Source: a virus
Virus record (IMG/VR): IMGVR_UViG_3300009370_000027
Location: 1 to 61,352 of that record
Length of the DNA stretch: 61,352 bases
Reading direction: 5' to 3' (one strand)
Numbering within the stretch: position 1 is the stretch's first letter; the number at the start of each line of letters is the position of its first letter. The notes below the pieces were generated by a model that was given only the letters and a program-made list of their open reading frames with translations, was not told the DNA's origin and made no database searches. Made by a program: the position numbers and the translations under genes. This document shows positions 17,001 to 24,273 of this stretch, one piece after another.

Positions 17001-20000
17001 CAGTCGTTTGCCCTCCTGCTCCCACATCCGCAGGCGGTGCCAACCCTGACATACCTTGAGACGAGAGGAGTGCAATAACATCATTGAGGGCAATTGGCCC
17101 ACCATCCGGACCCGTTATCCCCTGCCTATTCAGGTAATCCGCAAAGACGGGAGCATATGGAAGTAGCTGCTGCGCAAGTTCATCCCCAAGCTTTTCCTGG
17201 TCCGGAGTTCCGTAGTACTGCATCGCAGCACGCTGTGCATCGGGGTAGTACCTGGGAGCAATGTCTTCCCAGATATTTCCATAGTACTGGTAGTTCCTCT
17301 CAAGCTCTGCAAGCTCTTCTTCTGTGATAGTAGGATCATCACTCAGCGCCTCGAAATACGTGTAGGCATCAAATGCCTCCCCTTCCTCCCATAGATTTCT
17401 CGATATCGCGTCTTCACGAAGATATGTAAAGTAGTCATCTGCCTTGGTGAAGAGAGCTATCTCCTCATCACTTATATCTTCAAGCTCACCGACTTGAGGA
17501 TCTGCGAGTGACCAAAGGGCTCCAAAGGGAGATTGGCTTTCGTAGACATCAGATCCAAACATCCTTCCGGGCGCATAAAGTCCGTGACCGGCCATGGCAA
17601 AGGGATCGTTTATGTCCCCAACGCCAGAGACTCCGCCATAAGCGGATTCCAAATATTTACTGTCCTCGGGAGGAGGATCTTCGTCCCATTCCCCTGGTGC
17701 GGTAGGTCTTCTATTCCCCAGATTCTCAGTGGCTCTTTCGATTTCCGCCCAGGCTTCATCTGTAAGGCTGTAAGTTCCAGTAGCCTCATCGTAATGCTGA
17801 CTGTAAATCCAATCGATATAATCCGGGCTGTCCTGGTAGTAATCAAAGTCAGCTATCCCTTGTGATTCCGCCCAAGCAACCGCTTTTTCTTCATCCGTTT
17901 CTTCGTCTTCTTCCTCTTCTTCTGAAATACCATGTCGTATTTCATCAAGTCTCTCCCTCGTTCCAAACTCATCTCCAACAAGAACGGGTCTTCCATCATG
18001 GTCAACCTGAACGTTGGCATTCATGAAGTCCATGAACACTTCATCATCTACTATGAGCCCAGAATCTGTCTCTCCAATCCGTGCGAGCAAGTCATCTGTA
18101 ATTTCATTTATGAAATCTGAATCCAAGCCAAGGAATCTCAGCTTCTGCCTGAACTCATTGATGTGCCTTTCATTCGCTACGAGATCCCTCATCTCTACGT
18201 TTACGCCTGCATTTGCAAGCATATCTTCCAAGAAGTCCAATCTGGCCCAGTCTTCATCCTCCGTCCCACGATCAGGAACATCATCAATGACCTTCTCTTC
18301 TTCTTTAACTTCCCATCCTGTTATCTCCGACTCTCCTGTACCAGGAATCTCCTCAATGACTGGATCTAATTCATACGAACGCTTCGGTCCAGAACTTACT
18401 AGGTCGTACAGTGCATCTTTTGCGCTTTGATTGTAATCACCCAACTCATTCCATGTCGGGAGGCTGTCTACATCTAGAGGCTGACCTTCATTTCTTGGCA
18501 TTGGAAGTATATTATTAATGATGTCCCAGAATCTTGGATCATTCTTGAACGCAGCACCGATGCTATCTCCAAACCCCATCTGCTCTATGACTGCATCAAA
18601 TAGAATATCTAGAGTTGAAAACTGATCAGTATCGTAGGCGCTATCACGGGTTAGATCTTCGTAAGCCTTCCAGTCGTCAGGCGTCCACCCTTGTGTACCT
18701 GCATCAATCCAGTCCGATATCTTCTGCTGATTGATAAACAGATAGGAAGCCAATACGGAAGGATCAGTTTCAAACCCCTCAGTCATCACCCCCTTAAACT
18801 GAAGACCCTCATCGGGATCAGTAAAGATATCTAGAACATCTTGATACGTTGCGTCGAACTCAAGTTCTACAATCTTTTGAAAAAGTTCTGCAAGATTTGG
18901 ATAGTTACCAAGTATATTAGTCCTTGTACCCGGATCGGTTATGTCCAGTCCATGATTGAACGCAAAGACTTCCAGGAAGTTCTCAAGTGTAAAGTCACTC
19001 AATGCAGACAGAGAATAAACGCCAGTCTCTTCGTCGTATACATCCCCTACATCAAGATTCTCGATAGCAAAAGATCCACCCAGCGTGTCTGGATCAGAGC
19101 TTTGAATCCAAACTAGATCCTCTTCGCCCTCAACCTCGACTGCATCTACGCGAGCCTCCTCGCCTGGATAGGCAAAGTCTCCGGTGGTTCCATAGTCTCC
19201 AGTATCCGCATAGATTAGAGGACTATCTTGACCAGCCTCCTGGTACATCCGATCTATGAGTTCTCCATCTGTGATGTCCTCAGGAATTGCCGATATAGAT
19301 CGAAGCTGTTGTAGAAAATCTGTCTTCGCCGCAGGTGAAGGCTGTTCCTCATACAAGCCAATCAGATCTACCGCATTCATGCGGTCTCCGCCTACTCCCA
19401 TGGCCGCCATGCTGACATGATCTGCAAGTGTTTGAAGTTGGGTCCAGCCTTCCGAAACGCTCTCAAACCATTCTTCGTCATTCATTTCTATCGGAAGAAT
19501 TCCGACACCCGGCGCACCTCTGTGGTCTAGGTCTTCAATGAAGTCCTCTGCGGATTCTACGATGAGAGCATCTCTCTCTTCTTGGGTCGATGGATCAAAG
19601 GGCGGACCAGTGGTTACGTCTTCCTCAGTTACATCCCCGCCGACAATGACTTCATCGCCAGTTACATCTCCACTAACAAGGTCTTCAACGCCAGTTACAT
19701 CTCCACTAACAAGGTCTTCAACGCCAGTTACGTCTCCACCAACAAGGTCTTCATCGTCAACGAGAGGATCTTCTTGGAATACGCCAGTGGTATCACCCAT
19801 CACCCCACCTGGTTCATCAAGCGAACTTATGCCTTCTCCAACCTGTCTGGCTCCAGCCTCTTCATAGATGAGATCTATCAGTTCATCACCTGTCATACCG
19901 GGAGGTAATACGCTGGAAAATTCAAGAAGAGTATTTTCAATGAACCCATCAGGATCTCCAGACTGTTGAAAGTCACGAAGCAGAGTATGGGGATCAATGC

Positions 20001-22143
20001 GAACGCCTTCGGCAACCGAGAAGTAATCTGCAAGAGTTTCAGGCTGGATTAGTCCAGACTCTATGTCCTCAAACCAAATTTCGTCAGCAGTCGGAGGCTC
20101 TTCACCAGCCTCCTGATACATGAGATTTACTATTTCTTCATCTGTCATGGCCCCGAGATTTTGCTGACTATGGGTATTTCTTGACGCATATTCCCTCAAT
20201 GAGCCAATGAAGAACAGCAATGCCTCTTCCCGATTGTCATAACCAAGACTTGCAGCACCTCCATCCATCCATTCATTGAACGAGTTAAGCAACCACTGAG
20301 AGTCGTAACGTGTGCCTTCGGAAATAGAAATAATGTCCGCAAGCGTTTCAGGAACAATAGAACCATCTGAAATGCCTTGGAACCAAATTTCGTCATCAGT
20401 CATACCGGGACCGGGAGAATCTGTGTCTGCGAACGGAGGTTGGTCAACTTCATCAACTTCATCAATGATGGGCTCATCAACTTCAGCCCCGATGGGTTCA
20501 TCAACTTCATCAATGATGGGCTCATCAACTTCATCAACTATGGGTTCATCGACTTCATCAACTATGGGTTCATCAACTTCATCAATGATGGGTTCATCAA
20601 CTTCACCACCGATTACTTCGTCAACTTCGTCAACTATTACTCCACCACCTTCATCAACTATGACTTCCTCACCTTCATCAATGATGGACTCATCACCTTC
20701 ATCAATGGGGTCTCCAGTCGGGAGATCGGGAGGCTCTTCACCAGACTCCTGATACATAAGATTTAGTATTTCTTCATCTGTCGTTCCTTCAGGAACGAAC
20801 GAACGAAGCATCTCATAGAAGAATCCTTGATCTTCAAGAGACAAGAAATGACTAAGCAATTCCGAGGACGTAGTGCGACCAGTACCACCAAATGCATTCC
20901 TCGCTGCTGAAACATGATCCGCAAGCGTTTCAGGGAGAATGGAACCATCTGAAATGCCTTGAACCCAAATCTCCTCGTCAGTAAGTTCATCCTGTGTATC
21001 AGGATCGGTTTGCACATCTTGGGTCTGATCTATGGCTTCATACGTAACAGGGTCAACGAGTTGACCCAACTCACCAGTTTCAGGATTCACTTCATAAGTT
21101 TGATCTTCCCCGTTCGGTCCAGAACCCGGGACAATCGTGTATGCATTAGGTTCTGTAGGCCCCTCGCCTAAAGCAGTCAATGGAGCCGTTACGCCTTCAT
21201 CAGCAATGACTCCCTCACCGTCACTATCATCCGTTGGCGAGTGTTCCTCGTAATCAGTTATAACTTCAGGATCGGTTTGTTCAGCCCAACCCTCGGGCCT
21301 CCCAAAAGAACCAATGCCCATTTCATTTACAGAAAATTCATACTCCTCAGGATCAACATTGAACATATTGGAAGGACTGTACGTAAAACGTTCCTTCGCT
21401 AATTCGACAGCTTGGTTGTATCTATCTAGATCCCAAGTGCCGTCTTGGAGATTCTCATTTGCCCGATACAATGCACTATGGTAATCGTCCCATTCTCCTA
21501 CGATGCCCTCCATCGCACCCGACTTTCCGGCCATTGGATTGTAAGACCAATAGTTATCTATGTAGTCGCTGACATCCCTTTCCGACCATCCAGTAAAATC
21601 CATCTGATCCGGAGCGATTAGAGCATAATCACGCTCTTCCGCTCTCTCCATCAAGACTCCATAACTAGAAGGTAAATTTACGTTATCACCCCAACCAGGG
21701 AAGTCGGGAAGACCTTCGATGTATTCTATATAATCGAGCGGTGCATTTCGGAGGTCCCACATTCCTTCCGGAGTCGTTGCAAACTGGAGATCGTAAAAGC
21801 TTTCGGGTCTATCTTCGGTAGGCAAATACTCATGTGTGGAAACCTCAAACCCCGCCCAAGGATCGCTGGTTATATCCCCACTAATACCCCCTCTAGATCC
21901 CCAGAACTCTGCCTCCGGCGCGTACCCGCGAGACCAACTTGGCCTTCGGCCACCCCATATTTCGGAATCCGCAGCTTCATCTCTGTAAAGATGTTCAACA
22001 GGACTAGCCCCCCACGCAACTTCTTCTTCGACATCCGGCACGCCCTCAACATCCTCAACCATCTCCTCCATCTGCGGCCAACCGTCCTCTTCCACTTCAA
22101 AGTCTTCATTCGGGTCTTGAATGTCTACGATTCCATTCGACAT
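14071..22143 (-). CDS. Very large acidic repeat virion protein (2690 residues)
   Basis: AGGAG lies 7 bases before the ATG. The protein is strongly acidic. Four related modules of about 75-100 residues begin near residues 388, 581, 684 and 885; each opens with a form of EIWFQGISDGSIVPETLAD and closes with a form of DEEIVNLMYQEAGEEPP. Between them lie a DEVDEPI-type repeat tract (about 480-575) and GDVTGVEDLVS repeats (about 790-845). The middle (1300-2400) is aromatic and Asp/Gly-rich. The last 150 residues contain YQEGGMV and the conserved phage block HGEFVVPADVVAHLGDGNNENGA (from about 2634) followed by KLYGMMDRVR. That C-terminal block is common in virion proteins of short-tailed phages. 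I infer an internal or tail-associated structural protein; the repeats may bind calcium or act as a flexible stalk, which is not shown. Confidence 0.72.
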   Translation of the reverse strand: MSNGIVDIQDPNEDFEVEEDGWPQMEEMVEDVEGVPDVEEEVAWGASPVEHLYRDEAADSEIWGGRRPSWSRGYAPEAEFWGSRGGISGDITSDPWAGFEVSTHEYLPTEDRPESFYDLQFATTPEGMWDLRNAPLDYIEYIEGLPDFPGWGDNVNLPSSYGVLMERAEERDYALIAPDQMDFTGWSERDVSDYIDNYWSYNPMAGKSGAMEGIVGEWDDYHSALYRANENLQDGTWDLDRYNQAVELAKERFTYSPSNMFNVDPEEYEFSVNEMGIGSFGRPEGWAEQTDPEVITDYEEHSPTDDSDGEGVIADEGVTAPLTALGEGPTEPNAYTIVPGSGPNGEDQTYEVNPETGELGQLVDPVTYEAIDQTQDVQTDPDTQDELTDEEIWVQGISDGSILPETLADHVSAARNAFGGTGRTTSSELLSHFLSLEDQGFFYEMLRSFVPEGTTDEEILNLMYQESGEEPPDLPTGDPIDEGDESIIDEGEEVIVDEGGGVIVDEVDEVIGGEVDEPIIDEVDEPIVDEVDEPIVDEVDEPIIDEVDEPIGAEVDEPIIDEVDEVDQPPFADTDSPGPGMTDDEIWFQGISDGSIVPETLADIISISEGTRYDSQWLLNSFNEWMDGGAASLGYDNREEALLFFIGSLREYASRNTHSQQNLGAMTDEEIVNLMYQEAGEEPPTADEIWFEDIESGLIQPETLADYFSVAEGVRIDPHTLLRDFQQSGDPDGFIENTLLEFSSVLPPGMTGDELIDLIYEEAGARQVGEGISSLDEPGGVMGDTTGVFQEDPLVDDEDLVGGDVTGVEDLVSGDVTGVEDLVSGDVTGDEVIVGGDVTEEDVTTGPPFDPSTQEERDALIVESAEDFIEDLDHRGAPGVGILPIEMNDEEWFESVSEGWTQLQTLADHVSMAAMGVGGDRMNAVDLIGLYEEQPSPAAKTDFLQQLRSISAIPEDITDGELIDRMYQEAGQDSPLIYADTGDYGTTGDFAYPGEEARVDAVEVEGEEDLVWIQSSDPDTLGGSFAIENLDVGDVYDEETGVYSLSALSDFTLENFLEVFAFNHGLDITDPGTRTNILGNYPNLAELFQKIVELEFDATYQDVLDIFTDPDEGLQFKGVMTEGFETDPSVLASYLFINQQKISDWIDAGTQGWTPDDWKAYEDLTRDSAYDTDQFSTLDILFDAVIEQMGFGDSIGAAFKNDPRFWDIINNILPMPRNEGQPLDVDSLPTWNELGDYNQSAKDALYDLVSSGPKRSYELDPVIEEIPGTGESEITGWEVKEEEKVIDDVPDRGTEDEDWARLDFLEDMLANAGVNVEMRDLVANERHINEFRQKLRFLGLDSDFINEITDDLLARIGETDSGLIVDDEVFMDFMNANVQVDHDGRPVLVGDEFGTRERLDEIRHGISEEEEEDEETDEEKAVAWAESQGIADFDYYQDSPDYIDWIYSQHYDEATGTYSLTDEAWAEIERATENLGNRRPTAPGEWDEDPPPEDSKYLESAYGGVSGVGDINDPFAMAGHGLYAPGRMFGSDVYESQSPFGALWSLADPQVGELEDISDEEIALFTKADDYFTYLREDAISRNLWEEGEAFDAYTYFEALSDDPTITEEELAELERNYQYYGNIWEDIAPRYYPDAQRAAMQYYGTPDQEKLGDELAQQLLPYAPVFADYLNRQGITGPDGGPIALNDVIALLSSQGMSGLAPPADVGAGGQTTGGGGTSGIGSDVSVNQGTAAGSASIDSTAVTTGAVGVGSTQATEDVDAQAAAENATQETVEASAAATNNANQAVNFNPGLPTGYSTMFTDPGEFAGTNTSRRKAADSIFDSAKKSSGFGGRPGISSASDIYVPNFVMDAQAASTGSVSPLSWWLGRSSDDKNQIKAWVASDHRGMGYKDSNEALEENVYRNADGDLYRVEDEITNFYLPTWAAELAYSSIDQGGSSMQEEVFGEYIDYVPTYSWWQSIGAERRAELQERMINHSGKESTKLVAIRKMEVDRDKHGKDVAFVSSVKKFNKSSGELVPEWETLEELDKEINTELKAEPVRFTDFVKWMIDEGGIDPLSWVNGTPGIGSSDDHPHLTISSDRAVFGLEQLIPTTNPRRPYITATGGWGWRILGQNWEDSWYTGVGGRGLDHSPVIDRTKLPEGGWHSPFVNTVHYEIPAGQERTHMYGAAGAVSRTMLNYFLKHWDSWVGEENSRKVPWPVGVSESDARSVSINRNVDHLTKTEGRRGHTSGRSSTPSIPGKLNLRPGVELFQPQFETVSVIDDFGDIGKSDQGLFEADLDEFFSHLFARDPETNEYLANEINMIDFEGEYGDQPESVWDYSGRVLQTDGGLRPQGRPLYYDDQSSKQGMWAILSSYMPYYEGYLQSYDIASRDLDTPSFEVYMNSGDPGKRPEFDPTDILGSEAAALAFQQNAKVSYGDFVHLEGLMPDWSGGRIVRPNVDYFNDTVFLDGFRWAAPGGEENEFIAGQGVPRPMFYYGDMTDRLDGPTPLGQFSTAQSSGPVIPGHSSGGIVDINYQEGGMVEEEISEDISEDISPLSSQEELEDLVSQDPLLQELMGALMEDSPEVNRLIKIAVDRYGEAIVKALSRLVQQNVGRRSSYIPGPDPGMADTKRVKLTGPEGLPSLGSEEAAISHGEFVVPADVVAHLGDGNNENGAEKLYGMMDRVRETKTGNREQPGEIVEEEVLPV
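19622..19760 (-). repeat. Tandem coding repeat (GDVTGVEDLVS units)
   Basis: Near-identical units of about 33 bases repeat inside the 2690-residue gene; on the plus strand they read as forms of CCAGTTACATCTCC followed by A(C)TAACAAGGTCTTC. They encode GDVTGVEDLVSGDVT-type peptide repeats, with at least three clear copies and degenerate flanking ones. DNA identity is higher than needed for protein identity, which suggests recent expansion by slippage or recombination. Confidence 0.85.
20430..20700 (-). repeat. Tandem coding repeat (DEVDEPI units)
   Basis: On the plus strand, units such as GGTTCATCAACTTCATCAA and their variants recur about every 24 bases. They encode at least six DEVDEPI(I/V) octapeptide repeats flanked by related DEGDE and DEGEEVI units. 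The tract forms a highly acidic linker between the first and second large modules of the 2690-residue virion protein. Copy number is likely to vary between related phages. Confidence 0.88.
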
Positions 22144-22152
22144 AAGTCGCTC

Positions 22153-23673
22153 CTAGTACCTTCGCCTAAAATTTGCGAGACCGCCTGAACGAAACGATAA
22201 GGCTTTTTGCTTTTTCTTCTTCTTACCACGAGACTCAGCATATGAAGGAAGTCCTGTCATTGATGGGACTGAAGCTATTCCAGTCAAGTCTGCCTCTGGT
22301 TCCTGAACTGTAAGGTCAGGCTGCGGCTGAACGGGAGGAGGACTCGTCTCTCCCGATGAAGGCATTGCAGTACGTCCTGGAACATCTCCCCCCGGAAGTC
22401 GTGGCGACTCATTCGGACGCGGGCCTTGAGCCCCCTCCTCTCTTCTCTTGTCAAGGGGATCAACTGCGGGAACTCTCGGAGCCTTCTGAGGAGGGGCATG
22501 AGGCTGAGCCATCTGGCCTCCCTCTCCTTTGCTCCCTCCACCAACGATGCCACCAACCGTACTAGCAACTGTTCCGACAACAGACATAATCGCAGGCAAT
22601 GCAGCAAGAAAAGCTATGGCTTCAGGCAAACCAGTCTTGGGGTTAATGCTCGTTGCCATCTGATTGACTTCATCCTTGTTGACGTGCATCAACATGGAGT
22701 CACCACCGCGCCCAAAGCTCGCAAGACCCTCCGCCTGACCATTGTGCGGACCAACGCCTAGCTCGCCTTGAGGATGAGGATTGATGGGAAGTAGAGATTG
22801 CTGCCGATCCCTAAACTGACCCAGCCCTTGCTCATCAGGTAAGCTGGAAGCAGGCTGATAATCGATAACATCGGGAGGGCCGACTCTTCCACCTTCCCTA
22901 AGTCCTACTCTAGGCTGAGGCGAATTAGGTGATGCACCCATATCAAACTTGGGTTGCTGTAACCCTCCGGAACCCGAAGCCCTCAGTCCTTGCGATTTAA
23001 TCTTTCCCATCGCTTGGTTGTAGAGGTTGGACGCAGAAGATCCCATGCCAGGAGCAGGCTTGCTTACATTCGGGGTAGCCTTCCTTACGGGACCACCTCC
23101 GAGAAACTGCCTCTTACTCAAAAATCCTTCCATCCACTGACTTCCGGGACCACCAACCGGAGGCTTCTGCCCAGGCTGCTGAGGACCCTTCATGCCGGGA
23201 GGGGCAGCTTGGGGTTTTACCATCCTTGCTGAACCCTTCCCCGCCCCAGGTCTTCCCATCATTCCAGGCCCAGTCGCTTTTCCAAAGTTCTTCCGGATAT
23301 TTCCAACTGATTTCTTCTGAGCCTGCGCACCACCGGGAGCCTGTGACATTTTCATTGGAGCCTTACTCTGTATCAGGTTCTTCCTCCTGATACCCGAGTC
23401 AGGCGTAGGACTGCCCATGATAGGTAGAGACTCTCCCTTTTGTCTGGGCTTAGGCGAAGGCCTTCTATCTGCATAGGGAGATTCGACTTCTCCGCCTTCT
23501 TGGTATCGATTCATAGGACTTCTCCGTTCCTCACCGGGTACTTCCAGAACATCTCCTGGACGTATCCCATCTACATCTTCCAGATAATTTATAGAGATAA
23601 CCTCTTCCGGATCGGCTCCAGTCTTTCGGGCTATATCTGAAATCGTTTCATTTCCCTTAACTACATATCTCAT
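22153..23673 (-). CDS. LysM-domain virion protein with GRGGD-LMHV-TGLPEA motif
   Basis: This protein has 506 residues. Residues 1-47 form a LysM domain (RYVVKGNETISDIARKTG, then SINYLEDVDGIRPGDVLEVPG), a small peptidoglycan- or chitin-binding fold. A long Pro/Gly/Gln/Lys-rich basic region contains YQEGGEV and FLGGGPV. The block SFGRGGDSMLMHV...SINPKTGLPEA (about 318-350) is shared with the 510-residue protein at 11176-12708, followed by a Gly/Val hydrophobic stretch (ALPAIMSVVGTVASTVGGIVGG) and a Pro-rich end. A cell-wall-binding domain at the extreme N-terminus of a virion protein suggests contact with host peptidoglycan during entry. There is no signal peptide, so action from outside or in the virion is more likely than secretion. 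Confidence 0.7.
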   Translation of the reverse strand: MRYVVKGNETISDIARKTGADPEEVISINYLEDVDGIRPGDVLEVPGEERRSPMNRYQEGGEVESPYADRRPSPKPRQKGESLPIMGSPTPDSGIRRKNLIQSKAPMKMSQAPGGAQAQKKSVGNIRKNFGKATGPGMMGRPGAGKGSARMVKPQAAPPGMKGPQQPGQKPPVGGPGSQWMEGFLSKRQFLGGGPVRKATPNVSKPAPGMGSSASNLYNQAMGKIKSQGLRASGSGGLQQPKFDMGASPNSPQPRVGLREGGRVGPPDVIDYQPASSLPDEQGLGQFRDRQQSLLPINPHPQGELGVGPHNGQAEGLASFGRGGDSMLMHVNKDEVNQMATSINPKTGLPEAIAFLAALPAIMSVVGTVASTVGGIVGGGSKGEGGQMAQPHAPPQKAPRVPAVDPLDKRREEGAQGPRPNESPRLPGGDVPGRTAMPSSGETSPPPVQPQPDLTVQEPEADLTGIASVPSMTGLPSYAESRGKKKKKQKALSFRSGGLANFRRRY

Positions 23674-23676
23674 TGT

Positions 23677-24084
23677 CTACATAATCTCTGATCCGAATAG
23701 AAACATATTCACCGTACCGCTAGCCGCCTTGGCTCTGACCCTATCCTCAGTCGAAATCATTATCCCCGGAGCAATGATCTTCGTATCATTCGCTGTAAGA
23801 GCCAACGTGTCGAATATCTCGTAGATATCCGCTGTCCCGTCAGCATTCCCGCCCTTCGGGACAACCTGAATACTTACCGTCGCTGTAGATGCAGCCGTTT
23901 CGCACAGGATTATCGACGTAATCGCTGCTTGAGGCATGACACCTGACGCACTATCCGGTCCCGCAGGGGAGGGGACCACATAGATGTCAGCGTAACTCCC
24001 TGTAAGTACGGCTCTCCCGAGTACCTTCAAATGCTCCACGTCAGTATCCCCAACCCTCTCCACCACCGTTGGTGGTGACCCCAA
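23677..24084 (-). CDS. Small beta-rich virion protein
   Basis: The product has up to 135 residues and is rich in beta-forming stretches (AVLTGSYADIYVVP, SIILCETAASTATVSIQVVP, VNMFLFGSEIM), like small decoration or tail-associated proteins. The ATG at 24084 would overlap the upstream gene by 44 bases; a GTG at 24039, right after the upstream stop codon, is an equally plausible start and would remove residues 1-15. The alternation of strands and turns with Gly/Thr/Ser is similar in style to the six small proteins at 31452-33610, but I see no shared motif. Function unknown; structural by context. Confidence 0.6.
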   Translation of the reverse strand: MGSPPTVVERVGDTDVEHLKVLGRAVLTGSYADIYVVPSPAGPDSASGVMPQAAITSIILCETAASTATVSIQVVPKGGNADGTADIYEIFDTLALTANDTKIIAPGIMISTEDRVRAKAASGTVNMFLFGSEIM

Positions 24085-24271
24085 TCGAGGGCGCAGAGAT
24101 ATTTCTTCTCAGGGTCATCCTCGCTAGCTCATCACTTCTTGCTTGCTGGGCTACATCTAGCCGCTGCTGCAACGCAATCAGGGCTCGATATACATCGGCC
24201 CTGAAATTGGATTCATTCGATTGATCGTACTCTGCCCTCGGTACGGACAGGGGCATCACCCTCTGAGGCAT
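24041..24271 (-). CDS. Small helical protein of unknown function in the tail cluster
   Basis: This 76-residue protein begins MPQRVMPLSVPRAEYDQ and contains one long predicted helix (about 22-55, FRADVYRALIALQQRLDVAQQA), ending in a Gly-rich tail (TTNGGGEGWGY). It starts 2 bases after the upstream gene and overlaps the next one in another frame, so the set is translationally packed. Short helical proteins of this kind may be tail chaperones or minor virion components. I do not recognise a family. Confidence 0.55.
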   Translation of the reverse strand: MPQRVMPLSVPRAEYDQSNESNFRADVYRALIALQQRLDVAQQARSDELARMTLRRNISAPSIGVTTNGGGEGWGY

Positions 24272-24273
24272 GA

